Both the position numbers and the translations under genes were made by a program. 64,000 nt of DNA from Pieris napi (taxonomy: Eukaryota > Arthropoda > Insecta > Lepidoptera > Pieridae): positions 4,278,001-4,342,000 of the forward strand of contig NC_062245.1 in NCBI RefSeq assembly GCF_905475465.1. Direction: 5' to 3'. Every line of letters starts with the position of its first letter. The first letter of the stretch is position 1. Under the pieces are notes generated by a model that did no database searches, was not told where the DNA came from, and saw only the letters and a program-made list of their open reading frames with translations. Shown here in pieces: positions 20,897 to 32,955 of this stretch.

Positions 20897-20898
20897 AG
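17680..20898 (+). CDS. LINE endonuclease/reverse transcriptase polyprotein, open
   Basis: The frame is open from a TTG at 17602, but the first ATG is 17680 (MKVQKKRQNL), giving 1072 residues; I number residues from 17602. A Pro/Gly/Arg-rich basic leader is followed by an apurinic-type endonuclease with LGDFNAHH (241-247) and SSDH (314-317). The RT has YRPIAITSLFSKIMET, YGFRRGRSAGD, SLDIAKAFDRVWH, GVPQGCVLSP and the catalytic YADD at 776-779. A carboxy-terminal tail begins around HMEYCSHLWAG. All key residues seen are intact and there is no stop or frameshift, so the protein could be functional. The frame lacks its own stop: it runs through the poly(A) as lysines to a TAG at 20896. Jockey/CR1-group membership is inferred. 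Confidence 0.88.
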
Positions 20899-20974
20899 AA
20901 TCATTAAATCTTTTAGACATAGACATATATTACAAATTACAAACAAAAAAACACACACTTTTTAATATAATTTA

Positions 20975-21595
20975 TTTACATTTAACTAAAGTATGTAGGT
21001 ACCATTTTGTTCGATAACTTTTTGCCATCTTGTAGGTAGGGATATGATCCCATTGCTATAGAAATTTTGGGGCTTCTGATCAAAATACCGCGACAATTGG
21101 TTTTGGCAGTCCTCTCGTGATGTTAACCTGACACTGCCTAAAGAATTCTGAAAAGACCGAAACAGGTGGAATTCTGAAGGTGCAAGGTCAGGTCTATACG
21201 TCGGATGCATTAACACCCGCTTTCTCTCAACTCCTTGCTTTAATCTCATCAGTGTTTCGCAGTAGAGTTCAGAATCGATGGTAAAAAATTTTTTTAAAAA
21301 AAATTTGAAAAAGCTTAAACCAAATTTGTACTACTCTCAAAGACACTGCACTAGGTCCATAAACATCGCAAATTTTTTTCGCGGCTTGCGTTGCATTTTT
21401 ACCTTTTTTGTAGTAAAAATTTAAAATGTATCGAATTTCTTCAATAAAAATCACATAAATATGAATTTGGAATTATCTTCTTTAAAATCTCAACTTTCAA
21501 TAACAAAAACAGGCAAATACATATAGTATAGCCAAAGAGATTTTATTACAAGTTCATACATAGTATAACGCGAAAAGACTTTTTCCCCAACCTAA
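20975..21595 (-). pseudogene. Internally deleted mariner transposon
   Basis: On the minus strand an amino-terminal piece (21454-21269; RYILNFYYKKGKNATQAAKK, then ICDVYG) matches the helix-turn-helix start of mariner transposases. A carboxy-terminal piece (21249-20986; PTYRPDLAPSEFHLFRSFQN, later TRWQKVIEQNG) matches the end. The middle, with most of the DD34D catalytic core, is missing. The 5' terminal repeat, TTAGGTTGGGGAAAAAGTC, ends at 21595 beside TA. I cannot see the matching 3' terminal repeat before the LINE poly(A) at 20895, so that end seems lost. Not functional. Confidence 0.85.
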
Positions 21596-21599
21596 TATT

Positions 21600-22560
21600 A
21601 ACAAACACGTTGCGCATGCTTTCCTCGAAACAATTTTTTTCAACAACAAACAAGATTTTCGTATGTTCTCAAAATCGTCATTAAATATTTGCGGTATATA
21701 AATTCGAATTAATTGTAACCATACCAATTTGTAAATATTTATTGATCGATCAAACGTCTAAATTTTAGTTATTTATGTATTTTTTTTATTTATTTAACTT
21801 TTCGATTAATAAATCGAAATTTAATGCCACTTTATTGCATTCATAAATCATCAATCAGATAACATAAATTATTAAAGAGACATAAGGTTAGTAAGGAAAA
21901 AGAACTCGTACAAATACAAAACTTCCATCTATTTTAGATGAAGTTGAAGAAGAAGAAAATAAAAGCTAATCTTAAGAAACATGAATCACAATTAATGCTA
22001 GATACTAAAATACAATAAAAGTTATAAACATAATATATTTACAAAAAATATTAAAATTAAATTTTATTTAGGTACTTTAAATTTTGGTAAAAAAGTACAT
22101 AAACATCTATGAAGAAAAGTTTACGAAAAGCTTATTATTTTGGTAGGAAATACGCTTAGATTTTTTGAAGATCTCTTCAACCTGATAGTGTTCTAACTGT
22201 GTAATTATCATTATATTATAACCGATTACCAACTTCTTAAAAACATATTCCGTACATAAGATACAGTTTGTAACGTCATTAAGATTTCCCTTTGAAATAT
22301 ATAAAGGGTCTCAAGTCCATACATATATTATCATAATTTAGCAGTAAAAATTACATAGAAGAGAAAGCATTATTCTAAATTTTTGGAATACATTCACCAT
22401 AAGACAACGGAAGTTTAAAGCTGATAGGCGTAAAAAATTGGTGTAAAGAAAAATAGTACCCATTGATTTGTTTGGGATTTTTATTCTTAATTCTACCATT
22501 TGAATGTAATTAAATTATGTTTAAATTAAAGACTTCTGTGTTTTTTTAATAATAATTGAT
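21600..22560. other. AT-rich intergenic DNA
   Basis: Nothing recognised on either strand. Confidence 0.5.
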
Positions 22561-22975
22561 ATGTTTATACCTAAAAGTCCCCAAAAGAAGTCAAACAAGA
22601 GAAAACTTCTCAACACATGCATCCTACCAATTATTCTCACATACGGCTGCCAAACATGGGCACTTACCAAAGGGCAATGTGAAAGATTAAACGTAACCCA
22701 GAGAGTCATGGAAAGAAGTATAATAAAGAAAATAAAAATTGATTGAAATGGGCTGGAAATACCATAAGAGGAGCAGATAAATGGAGCAAAATTGTAACAA
22801 CCAAGAGGCTATAAAAGAAACAGAGGTAGGCAATTTAAAAGGTGGGCCGATGAAATCATGGAAATTGCTGGAAAGACTGACCTGGACGAGATTGGTATAC
22901 AATAAGGAAAAATGGAGGAAAAGGGGGGAGGCCTTTTGCCCGTTGGCACACAGAATCGGTTATCGTAGATTAAGA
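22561..22975 (+). pseudogene. LINE (RTE-like) carboxy-terminal remnant
   Basis: The plus strand reads CILPIILTYGCQTWALTKGQ, then RLNVTQRVMERSI, and after frameshifts WAGNTIRGADKWSK and GRPFARWHTES. This is the usual region after the RT domain of RTE-type elements. The catalytic part is absent and stops are frequent. Confidence 0.7.
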
Positions 22976-23039
22976 AAAACAATAGTCATAATGTATAATA
23001 TTTTGTATATTTATGATATTTTTTATTTTTTTTATGATT

Positions 23040-23280
23040 GGACAATTCACGCCAATTGACATAGTCCCATGCTAAGCTGGTGAAGCTTGAGTTATGGGTA
23101 CTAGGCAACGGATATACATACATATTATAGATAGATAGACATATAAATACATATTTAAACACCCAAGAACTAAGCACAACACCAAATGCTCATCACATCG
23201 ATGCTTGTCTCAGCCGGGAATCGAACCCGGGACCCATGGATTCGCAGTCAGGGGTACTAATCACTAGATCAAAGAGCCGT
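23040..23280 (-). mobile_element. tRNA-derived SINE, family 1
   Basis: Complete reverse-oriented copy, from GACAATTCACGCCAATTGAC to the tRNA-like head with box B (GGTTCGATTCCC) and box A. The head shows small changes (TGATCTAGTGATTAG) relative to other copies. Confidence 0.88.
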
Positions 23281-23669
23281 CAAAGTAAAAAAATATTAAA
23301 GGCTATAAATATATACATGTTTATACCTGACTATTACCATTTTATAACCTATACTTTTAATGATATATCGCTTAAGCTTATGACTAAAATATATGTTTAA
23401 CAGAGAAAGTTGTAATCAATAGGTCAGTAGGTAGCTCATAATTGCGACCATACATTTACATACAAATATACTATTTTCTAAATAAGTCACATTTTATCTA
23501 CAGAAATATACATTTTGTATTTTAATTACCCTATTATATATATGACATAAACGAAAAATTATTATAGGAATTATTAAGAAATGTTTTTTAATCTGTTATC
23601 ACTTTTATCAGTCAATTTTTTCTGGAATCTTATGTATCTTAAATTTCTACTAAAAATATAAGTTTAGTT

Positions 23670-23948
23670 AGCTGAGTTTCACTATCGGAAGTCGGTGCAG
23701 AATACAAAATACCATCCATATCACCTCGACGTCCGTCGCACCGCCACTTTGTGGAACCAGTTGCCCAATGAAGTATTTCCGAACCAATACGACTTAGGGT
23801 CCTTGAAGAAAAGAGCGTACCAATTCTTGAAAGGCTGGCAACGCACTTGCGAGCCTTCTGGCAATGTGAGTGTCCATGGGCGGCGGCATCACTCAACATC
23901 AGTTGAGCTTCCTGCCTGTTTGCCTCCTATTACATAAAAAAAATATAT
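23670..23948 (+). mobile_element. 3' fragment of the 17.5-kb LINE family
   Basis: Matches about 20566-20880 of the LINE, including YHPYHLDVRR, NEVFPNQYDLGSLKKRAYQF and VHGRRHHSTS in one open frame. About 30 bases are missing around the RRSTTERF region. The frame ends LPPIT followed by TAA that merges with the A-rich tail. Confidence 0.85.
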
Positions 23949-25603
23949 AAAACTATTACACAATTAAGTGGTTATATAATATTACCAGAAAAACTTTTGC
24001 TATTTACTAATCTCTTCTACAGTACATTTTTAAGTCATAGTATTTACCATACACTTTACAAATAGGCCGGCGAAGAGTCAAGAATACTATTAATCGGGGA
24101 ATGGGAGTTTGTTGACGCTGGACCGTGCAATACATGTCACAAAAGAACGAGTAAATACGTTTTTTATAGTATATTTCTTTGTACACTTAAAATACACCAA
24201 CTTCAAAACAGCTACATCATCGTAATAGCTACAAAAAAAAGACAAACCCCCATATTTTTTCCTTGAATATATTACGAAAAGATAGTAATATTTTATCTAG
24301 ATTATAGTGCATGCATGGTGGTTAATGACGGGCACATGTAACTACAGGTTGCCGTTCATACACCGCGACAGGTCAAACACCACCTAAACAAATAACCCAC
24401 ATAAGCGTTTACTAGAAAGTTTATTTCAGTTAAGCGTGTGTTCAATAAAACTTAAATACTATAAATAGGTTTATGTTACGATTTCTTATTAGACGAATTA
24501 AATCCAAAAAAATCCTAACATTCAATTGCCGATAAAAAACGTGTTATTATTAAACTATTAATGGCTGTTGTCATCAATATTACACATTCACATACACAAA
24601 CGCACACATTGTCACACGATACACGTCTTTTTCTGGACTGATTTGAAAAAGGACACTTTAGGATTATCACATCATCATATTTTCATAAAAGTTCTGTATG
24701 AAATTACGATGTGTAAGGTGTGAAAAAGTATAATAAAAATTGCATATAATTGCGTATTATAAAATGCAAAATGTTTATTTGAATGACATCCTTATTTCCG
24801 ATAAAAATGTGCAAAAACTGATAACAAATTTAAAAGTCAAATTGCATTATATTACTGTTAATCTATCTATTTAAAAACGAAACCTATTTTAATGCAAAAA
24901 ATATATTTTTTACTAAAACATTTACAGAAAATATTATGTCAATTAATGCATTTTTATTTAAACAACTTTTTGATAAATTCATTACTTTAAAGATTTGTGT
25001 TTTTAGTGAAAAAAGGTATAGTAAGTATTATTTAATTATTGATATTGTTATATTTAGAGTTGGTAAAAATCATTCAGCCTACACCAGCAGTACCAACCAC
25101 GCAACCACGAAGCCCTTGAGGCTATTCCCAAAGAAGACACAACAAAGGTCTCTAACTCAGAAAAAAACATGTAATGTTAAATTGTTAGCTAGCTAATTTT
25201 TTATTTACTTATGTTATATCTAAAATAATATAACATACCTTGATAATGGGATTAATCCCTCAGGTATTTTTAGTAGGAGGCAGCATTAAAATTATTTTCA
25301 AATAAAATTCAACTAAGTCCCCATTGAAAATTTGCTGATTTATAAAATATTGTCAAAGTCGCTCACTTGATTTTCTTCGCCTCTTCGTACAACAAAAAAC
25401 GCGCCAAACAAACATTTATAATATTCATCTCAAACGAAACCTATGTGTGTCGTAAAAATTAAGATATTGTTACTATAACAATTATGTCAAATCACGTAAA
25501 TATAAACGACAAGTGAACTTGGGAATAAGGTAAACGAAAGACAAAATGTCTAATGGCGAATTTCGCATTGATCGTCGGATCCGAAACACTGTCATAGTAG
25601 CTA
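23949..25603. other. AT-rich intergenic DNA
   Basis: No repeat or gene recognised. The 86-codon plus frame at 24936-25196 shows no family motif. Confidence 0.5.
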
Positions 25604-26109
25604 ACGCCCGAACCCAATAACCTATCTCAATCCATAATCAGAGATAGTATCTTAATCCAAATGTTGTGACAAGTGTGCCAATAACCAATCGACGGATTGT
25701 AATAGCCATCTGTCGATACAAGCTATCCATGGGAGGTCGTATCGGTGTCTGTGGATAGACCTTTGTATGAAAATGACAGTTGACGAAAGCTCGATTTCAA
25801 CAGTTAATTATTTTAACAGATTTTAACTTACACCAATTTTTAAATAATTAAAAAAACTGTTTGTTATGTTTTAAACATACTATATTTTAATGTTAATTGT
25901 ACGGTTTTATTTACTTTATTTGGTTTACATTGATTATCAAATATTAAGGTGAAATGGAACGACAAAGAGCATTTTATCCGTCGCCAGAAATGGATTGTCT
26001 TCGTAGGGTTTGGTTATTGGGATGTAGATAGGAGATCGATCGACTGTCACGGTCTGATCTCAGATTGTTTTCTATCTGACATTGTGGATTAATTATTGGG
26101 TTCGGGCGT
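25604..26109. mobile_element. MITE with 17-bp perfect TIRs, 506 bp
   Basis: ACGCCCGAACCCAATAA at 25604-25620 is repeated in inverse at 26093-26109. Subterminal pieces around 'ctatct' and 'gatag' are loosely inverted as well. Non-coding interior. No clear target duplication, so superfamily unknown. Confidence 0.75.
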
Positions 26110-27134
26110 CAATGCACGTTCCATCAACCCAAGCTTCGTGTTTCGTTTTTCGTAATAGACCTCCAGTTCCTCTATAACTACGTGTATAGTTCAGTTTAAA
26201 ATACAGTGATTACCAGATTTATGATAATTATCACGAAACAGATGCAACACTACTGTCACATTATCCCTTTATGGCTAGAGTTATAAAACGACTTTATGCT
26301 AGCTTTGTGAACACACATTACGCTCTAATGAGGCAGGAGATATTATGTGAAAAGTTCCTTCACTATATATACTGTATATTACTATAGTGTAATTATGTTA
26401 CTTGATATTTTATATAAAACGTATTTACAACAATAATGTAAATCACTTGAGTCCTAACGTTGATGTCATGTAAAATTAAAACCACATTGTAAAGAAACAA
26501 AAGATGAACTTTTCTATTAATAATTTATTTGCAAGAATATGGTACATTAATATTATGGTATAACAATCTTATCTTCGCAGATTCTGCCACACATAATGTC
26601 GTGCATATTTGTCTACCATTGTTAATTACATAGAAGTTACATTACATTACATTATCAATCATATCATCAAAGCAAATTCTTATATTATTTTATCACTACA
26701 TCATCACATTATCAAATTTTTTTTTCAAAAGTAGTATATTAAGTCAATTTTTACAAATTCTAATACATACTTTATAAAACTTATATAAAAAGCATTTTTA
26801 TGAATTGGTGTTAGTATTGGATGTTAAAAGCAGATTACAAAATTATTCTGTTCGCCTGTATTTCTTTTCTCAGCTTCCCACAATTGCCCATTGAATCCCA
26901 ACCAGGGTTATTACCGTAGAATTTTATCGGTGCTAGGCTACAACTTTGCATTTGCCTAGGTCATTTTCGTTACCAATACATTGGGATTTACCTTACATTC
27001 CTTAAATTTTATCTAATATGAATGAGGGGCCTTTAAAGCAAATTATTCTTCTATGACCCGTCTGCTTATTTCGCCCCTTTTTTATTAGACGACTATGACT
27101 GACTTGTAGCCGCCTGCCTCCACAATTAATTATC
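26110..27134. other. AT-rich intergenic DNA
   Basis: Nothing recognised. Confidence 0.5.
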
Positions 27135-27290
27135 TTTTATATATAAAAGGGGACAAACGGGCAGGAGGCTTACCTAATGTTAATTGACACCGCCCATAGA
27201 CACTCTCAATGCCATAGGGCTCGCGAGCGCGTTGGCGGCATTTTAAGAATTGGCACGCTCTTCTTTTCAAGGAACCTAAGTCAAACTGGT
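27135..27290 (-). mobile_element. 3' fragment of the 17.5-kb LINE family
   Basis: Reverse-oriented match to the last 150 bases of the LINE (CAAACGGGCAGGAGGCTTAC through CTAAGTC), with the element's A-rich tail at the left. Confidence 0.8.
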
Positions 27291-28594
27291 GCAGAAGTAA
27301 TAGTGTGAATAATTTCCTATATACAAATATAATAGATAATAATAAATAACTATGATGAAACTTCTGCTATCGCTGGTCTGTGCTTTCTGTACCACAAACA
27401 CATACTTCACGACTATTATACAAGATAAAGTGTTATTTACAAAGCTATGCATATAATATAAATAATTTAACAGCAAATAGACCCAGTCTAAAAAGTATTT
27501 GTTTTTTTCAATTGCAAAAGAAACGTTTTTTTTAAAAACACACTATAAAGCTGTTGAATATATAATATTATATATGTTTAGATTCAGAGTAGAGGCTTAG
27601 CATGGATTATGTCCAAAACATATTGACATTCGGATAATGGTGTAAAGTGACTTTCAGTCTTTACTTTGCGTTAAATCACCGTTATTTTTTCTTATCTTTT
27701 TAATAATTAAAATAAAATTCATTACTAGTATAGATAAATAAGACGACAACAGACATGAGTGGAAGCGGATGGAGGACGCCGCAAACCAAAACCCGCAATG
27801 CAAGCATATGATGGTTCCTAAATGTTACATTTTATTCGCAAATGTTACATTACCTGCTGTTAAAAGTTAATTTTTAGAATCCATATAAATGAAACTTCAA
27901 TGTCCATAATTAAGTTTTGGAAACAAAGGCTATTGTTATCATAGATATATAAGTGTAAAGACTGGTTCTCTTTATTCATTATTAAATTAGATCGAAAAGG
28001 GTATATTTATTATATGTAATATATTTAATAGTAGAACAAAGGACTTTTCGACTAGATCATTCGCAATGTATTTTATGTGTCCTTTACTACTTTTATAGCC
28101 CTACACCCTTGACCAACCTAAGTCCCGAATGTATGGCATTAAGTCTTCGTAAGTATGTTATTATCCCTGGTTAATTAAATAAGATAAATGGGTAGACCAA
28201 TGTACGTATTTGTTTAAGAAGACACAACGATAACCTTTGATACAAGAACCTTGGGTATTACGATTGAGAGCATTTAGCCAATGTTAAGGAATTAATGAAT
28301 TAGTTCTAAGTTCTAAACTTAATTAAGCTAAAGTAATACTAAGTAAGTGGAACCGAATACAAGAATAGAGCGTCTTTGCCTTAATAGACTATATGTTATT
28401 GGATACATTAGAGGCCGGGTTTCCGATCAATGGCACTGATGTAGGAAGAATATAATAAATGTAAATTGTATATCGTAAGCGATTGATTTATTGGACACAT
28501 TTTTGTAAAATTAGTAAATTATGTAATGATTTTCAGTTAGTCGACTTCTGAATTATTTTATAATTATAGTCTGTACTTTCGTTTTTTTTTTAAA
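27291..28594. other. AT-rich intergenic DNA
   Basis: Nothing firm. A GC-richer patch near 27745-27815 could be decayed LINE tail but is too short to assign. Confidence 0.45.
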
Positions 28595-28841
28595 GACAAT
28601 TCACACCAATTGACCGAGTCCCATGCTAAGCTGGTGAAGCTTGTGTTATGGGTACTAGGCAACGGATATACATACATATTATAGATAGATAGACATATAA
28701 ATACATATTTAAACACCCAAGACCTAAGCACAACACCAAATGCTCATCACATCGATGTTCGTCTCAGCCGGGGATCGAACCCGGGACCCATGGATTCGCA
28801 GTCAGGGGTACTAACTACTAACCACTAGACCAATAAGTCGA
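28595..28841 (-). mobile_element. tRNA-derived SINE, family 1
   Basis: Reverse copy, from GACAATTCACACCAATTGAC to the head, with intact box B (GGTTCGATCCCC) and a duplicated 'ctaacta' near box A. Confidence 0.88.
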
Positions 28842-29159
28842 CATTTTGAACAACAACATTTTGATTGTACAGTATTATTTTAATATGAATGCATTGTTTA
28901 GTAATTCAGCTGCTTGAAGATGCTTTTAAAATATTATACCTAAAACTCATTAAAAAGTGTGTGTGTAACATACAAAGACCGCAATGTCAACTGTTACGAG
29001 TATGTTACTGAATAATGTAATTTAATAGAAATAATGGATGTAAATAATGAATAAAAATATTTCTAAATATTATTATAACAAAAGAAACAACTCAAAAAAG
29101 ATCAATAAAAACAATAACTTTAAAATATAATAAAATAACTAAGATATATTATTAAAAGG

Positions 29160-29360
29160 AGTCCCTTTAGGCAAGGTTCCGAAAATACTGGCAGCGTTCC
29201 CCCTTTGAATAGCTAGACTAATTCTTTGTCCGTTTCTCTGTGATGTTGCCTAACCTTTTTGCTAATTCCTTAAAAAGCCTTATAGCGCTAGGACCCCACG
29301 GACCAAGGGTCTCGACACCGAATGGAACAAAATCATATTCGGAGCCTAGACCGCTGTATT
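29160..29360 (-). pseudogene. LINE carboxy-terminal remnant
   Basis: On the minus strand the frame reads YDFVPFGVETLGPWGPSAIR, then LFKELAKRLGNITEK, and after a shift LAIQRGNAASIFGT. This string is familiar from the far carboxy end of reverse-transcriptase polyproteins in animal LINEs. The family is not resolved and only about 65 residues remain. Confidence 0.5.
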
Positions 29361-30509
29361 TGCATTTTTTTAAATGTCATGTTACCTACTTCAAAACACA
29401 TGTACTTTTTCATATACATATACAAACACCAAATTAATTAAAATTGAGCCCCTTTTATTCCTTGAGATAACAATAATTTACTAGCTTCATTTATGTTTTA
29501 TGACTTTTTTATGAATGTAGGATAGGTGCATTTTTAAGGACTTCTAAAATAGTATATCTACCAATCTATCATTATGCCATTTATACGGAATACATTAAAA
29601 AAGGAGTGAATTACAAAATGCTACTGCATTGCCTTGGATGATAAATAATATTAATAATTATCAATTATAAATGTGTTTCTATTGAATCTGTATGAATGAA
29701 ATTTTCCATTTTAGATCACTAATTCACAACTGCGATAAATTAATACAATATAACAGATTTCTTTTCGATGCGTGATCGTGTAAATAAAAGAGAGTATTGC
29801 TATGATAATTAAACGATGTTTGTACGCAGAAAATATTGAAATAATATTTTTCATTAATGTTTATATTTTCTTTGAACTCTAAAATAGCCACGTGCACGTA
29901 TCGTGTAGGATTCAAGATGAAATAATATATTTAATTATGATTAAGAGAAAACAGTTATCTACATCTATTTGATAATTAATATCTGAAATATCTCCTCAAC
30001 CTACTGAACAACTACACCAAATTGGATTTCTGTGTATTTGTTGTAAATACAAGGTTTAAATATATTAAATTACAAGAAACAGTTTCGTGAAATCTTAAGG
30101 TGTTCAATGTGAGTGAGTTATATTCAGAAAACTGGTGTATTAGCAAGCAAGTATTAACAAGCTGGTGAATACTCAATTTTGTTAATTATTTAGAAGGATA
30201 TATGTGAAGATAACACGTGTTATCTATCACATATAAATCTATGGTTTAAGTTTGGTGCATTAACTAAAGTAATTTAAATATTGTTATTAACAATATGTAT
30301 CTATCTGAACGGACCATACTGGCAATGTTTACTTTCAAAGCTTTGTGTTCATAACATTATGGAAACGTGAAGGTAATAAAGAAATGAATTTAAACTAATA
30401 CTACTCTTGTAATAACAGTATTTTATAAATAATTCATATGTTTAATTTAAATAATTTAAATTATATATATTCAATAAGTAATTATTCAAAACAAATGTGT
30501 AAACAGCCT
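29361..30509. other. AT-rich intergenic DNA
   Basis: Nothing recognised. Confidence 0.5.
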
Positions 30510-30666
30510 TGCGATTCTGTAACTCACTTTTCGAACTCACACAGCGGTTTTCGCATCGGCGGTCGCTCTCAAATCAGTCGTGAAGCAGTCATTTTATGAT
30601 TTGGCATTCTGATAAACAATAAACTAGAAGCTCCCACCTTATCGAAAAGTGAGTTACAGAATCGCA
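30510..30666. mobile_element. Small MITE, 25-bp perfect TIRs
   Basis: TIRs begin TGCGATTCTGTAACTCACTT; left 30510-30534, right 30642-30666. A rearranged relative is nested in a LINE fragment at 57482-57571. No obvious target duplication. Confidence 0.8.
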
Positions 30667-31086
30667 GGGTAGTTTGGCTGTCGGCATCAGTTATTATATT
30701 TTTTTACACTTTGCCTATAAAAAATAATTATCTTAAATACAAGTACATAGTGCAACAGGAGGCTATTAATAAAATAAACATTGAAGAATTGTGAAGCAAA
30801 AGTAATTATTTGCAAGGGCATGGGGCAAGTTATTTGAACAGAGCAAGGGTATTTATTAACATCATTTAATATTAATGTGACGATATATACTTTTGAAAAG
30901 ACCACCATTACAAAGGATTTACTATCCTTTGTGATTGTATGCAACTTTATCTAAAGGCCGATTTACATTATCTTAGTGTTTAGGAGAGTGCTTTAGTACA
31001 ACTTGAAAGGCAAGTTGTTTAGTGCTTTAGTGCGTTGCGAGTGAACGTTTACATTTCTTCCAATAGAGTATCATTACAGCGCCACA

Positions 31087-31224
31087 ATGAACGCACAACG
31101 ACGTCGGCAAATACGCTCTATTCTACGCAACATACTAACTGAAGTTACGGAACAGATAGAAGACGAGATTTTATTCGAAATAAATAAACTAAATATAAAT
31201 AATAAACAAAATAGCTTCTTTTAA
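31087..31224 (+). pseudogene. Short frame in the Harbinger element, possible transposase start
   Basis: 45 codons: MNAQRRRQIRSILRNILTEV, then an acidic stretch and TAA. The basic amino end and position just inside the left TIR suit the first codons of a truncated transposase, but no catalytic DDE residues are present. Inference only. Confidence 0.4.
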
Positions 31225-31350
31225 GGCAGTGTATGCCGAATGCCTAGCCGGTTTGTTTTTGTATAAACTGTTTTTAACGTGCCACAAACATTCGTGAACA
31301 ACATATTCAGACACAAATTTGATAGTTGTATCTTCCGACCATTTAGCCAT
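31189..31350 (-). pseudogene. MADF-domain fragment of the Harbinger accessory protein
   Basis: 53 codons from ATG 31350. It reads MAKWSEDTTIKFVSEYVVHE, then CLWHVKNSLYKNKPARHSAY and TALKEA. The CLW, the YK and the Ala/Tyr near the end are landmarks of the MADF (Myb/SANT-like) fold. After TALKEA the frame runs into unrelated sequence and stops, so roughly the second half of the domain is gone. It overlaps the plus-strand frame tail to tail, which suggests one deletion removed the centre of the parent element. Confidence 0.6.
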
Positions 31351-31659
31351 CTATAAAAATCAAAAAACACGCACGCGTTTCACGGCACTTATGCACTCTC
31401 CTAAAGATTTGACTAAATTACGTGTTTACACACAACGGGGGAAGATCTCGGGGGGTGCGCGGGCGCGGGAGGGGTATCACTTGAAACAAAAATAAAAAGC
31501 GATCCTATTTTGATTCAAGTCAAGTAGAACCGTACTAAAGCAAGTAGCGTTTACTAAAGCAAGTAGCGTTTACTAAAGCAAGTAGCGTTTACATGTTTCA
31601 ACTAAAGTACTATCCTAAAGCACTCTCCTAAACACTAAGATAATGTAAATCGGCCTTAA

Positions 31660-32707
31660 AGAGTACTAGGAAATTAGTAGTCAATGAAATGGTCAGAATG
31701 TGACGTCACGCGTCAGTGAAAGGTGGTTTTCGTCGAGTGAGCACATGATATTGGAATGCACAGCGGGCAGGAAAGTGGAAAATACTCTTATGAATTAACA
31801 ACAGATTGTTCGCCTACCAATCATGAATAAATGTCAAAATATGCCTGCTTATATGCACATGATACGAAGTAAATTTGCGCTAAAAGGCCCGATTTTAGAT
31901 TACTTAAGAACACTTTCACTGGCAATATTACTATCGTTAATGGGCAACGATTTCTTTGTTATCCCATTCTCATATTCATGTAACATTAAATATTGTAATT
32001 CATGGACATATATAATCTTTTTGATTGAAACTTTATAGGTGCATGAGGGAAATTTTTTTACGGAACGAAGATGTGCAGCATTTTTGTCGAAGGGAGAGAA
32101 TGATTGAGAGATTTGAGACCGAGAGAGAGTGACAAGGGTGAATTACCTCATAGAAATTCTATTTTTAAAATTAAAATTTCAAAAGAGAATTTCTAAAATA
32201 TTTGTAATTTATGCAAAATAATTTATTGTAATCTCAAATGACGAATAGTAAATTAAAATGACACGTGTTTTTATTATCGAAGAAATAAATTTAAAAAAAT
32301 ATTTTTTATTAATTTTTTATTAATTGTATTAATTTTTGACACTTAATATTTTCATGACAATTAAATTCATTAAATTTCTAACATATCATCCTTTTCCCCT
32401 CCCTCTTGTCTTGTGAGTCTAAAATTCAGATTTGTATTTAAATATGAACAAGAGTTATAAATTTGTTTGCCAAAGAAGTTTCACTTCAGACATGTGTACT
32501 TTGTACGAACGCACTTTTTATATGTGGTGTACGGAAATAAACTGCCTTTAAAAATTCTCTGTTGTGGAAAAATTTAAGGCTATACTTCTTTTAATAATTA
32601 TTATTGTTTATTTAAACAAAGTTCAAATTTTTACTATTAGGTTAGTTGCTGAGATTTTAAGCGATAAAACATTATTACGCCGTCCGTGTCCCTAATTAGT
32701 TATGATT
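31660..32707. other. Intergenic DNA
   Basis: AT-rich with a short purine-rich run near 32085-32140. The 71-codon frame at 31823-32038 has no recognised motif. Confidence 0.45.
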
Positions 32708-32955
32708 GGACAATTCACACCAACAATTGACCTAGTCCCATGCTAAGCTGGTGAAGCTTGTGTTATGGGTACTAGGCAACGGATATACATACATATTATA
32801 CATAGATAGACCTAACACATATAAATTACATATTTAAACACCCAAGACCTAAGCACAACACCAAATGCCCATCACATCGATGTTTGTCACAGCCGGGGAT
32901 CGAACCCGGGACCCATGGATTCGCAGTCAGTCTAACCACTAGACCAATGAGCCGT
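32708..32955 (-). mobile_element. tRNA-derived SINE, family 1
   Basis: Reverse copy with intact box B. The head lacks part of the GTAGTACCCC region between 'cagtc' and 'taaccactag'. Confidence 0.85.

Larger units (their letters stand above)
30955..31656. mobile_element. Partial PIF/Harbinger element, 702 bp, TAA target duplication
   Basis: The ends match the 164-bp MITEs at 9967 and 44966 (AGGCCGATTTACATTATC), and TAA flanks both sides (30952-30954 and 31657-31659). The interior keeps about 500 bases absent from the MITEs, including a short plus-strand frame and a minus-strand MADF-like frame. This pairing fits Harbinger elements, which encode a transposase and a Myb/MADF-type DNA-binding partner on opposite strands. 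The right arm has the 'aaagcaagtagcgtttact' unit in three tandem copies near 31534-31590. Confidence 0.82.
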
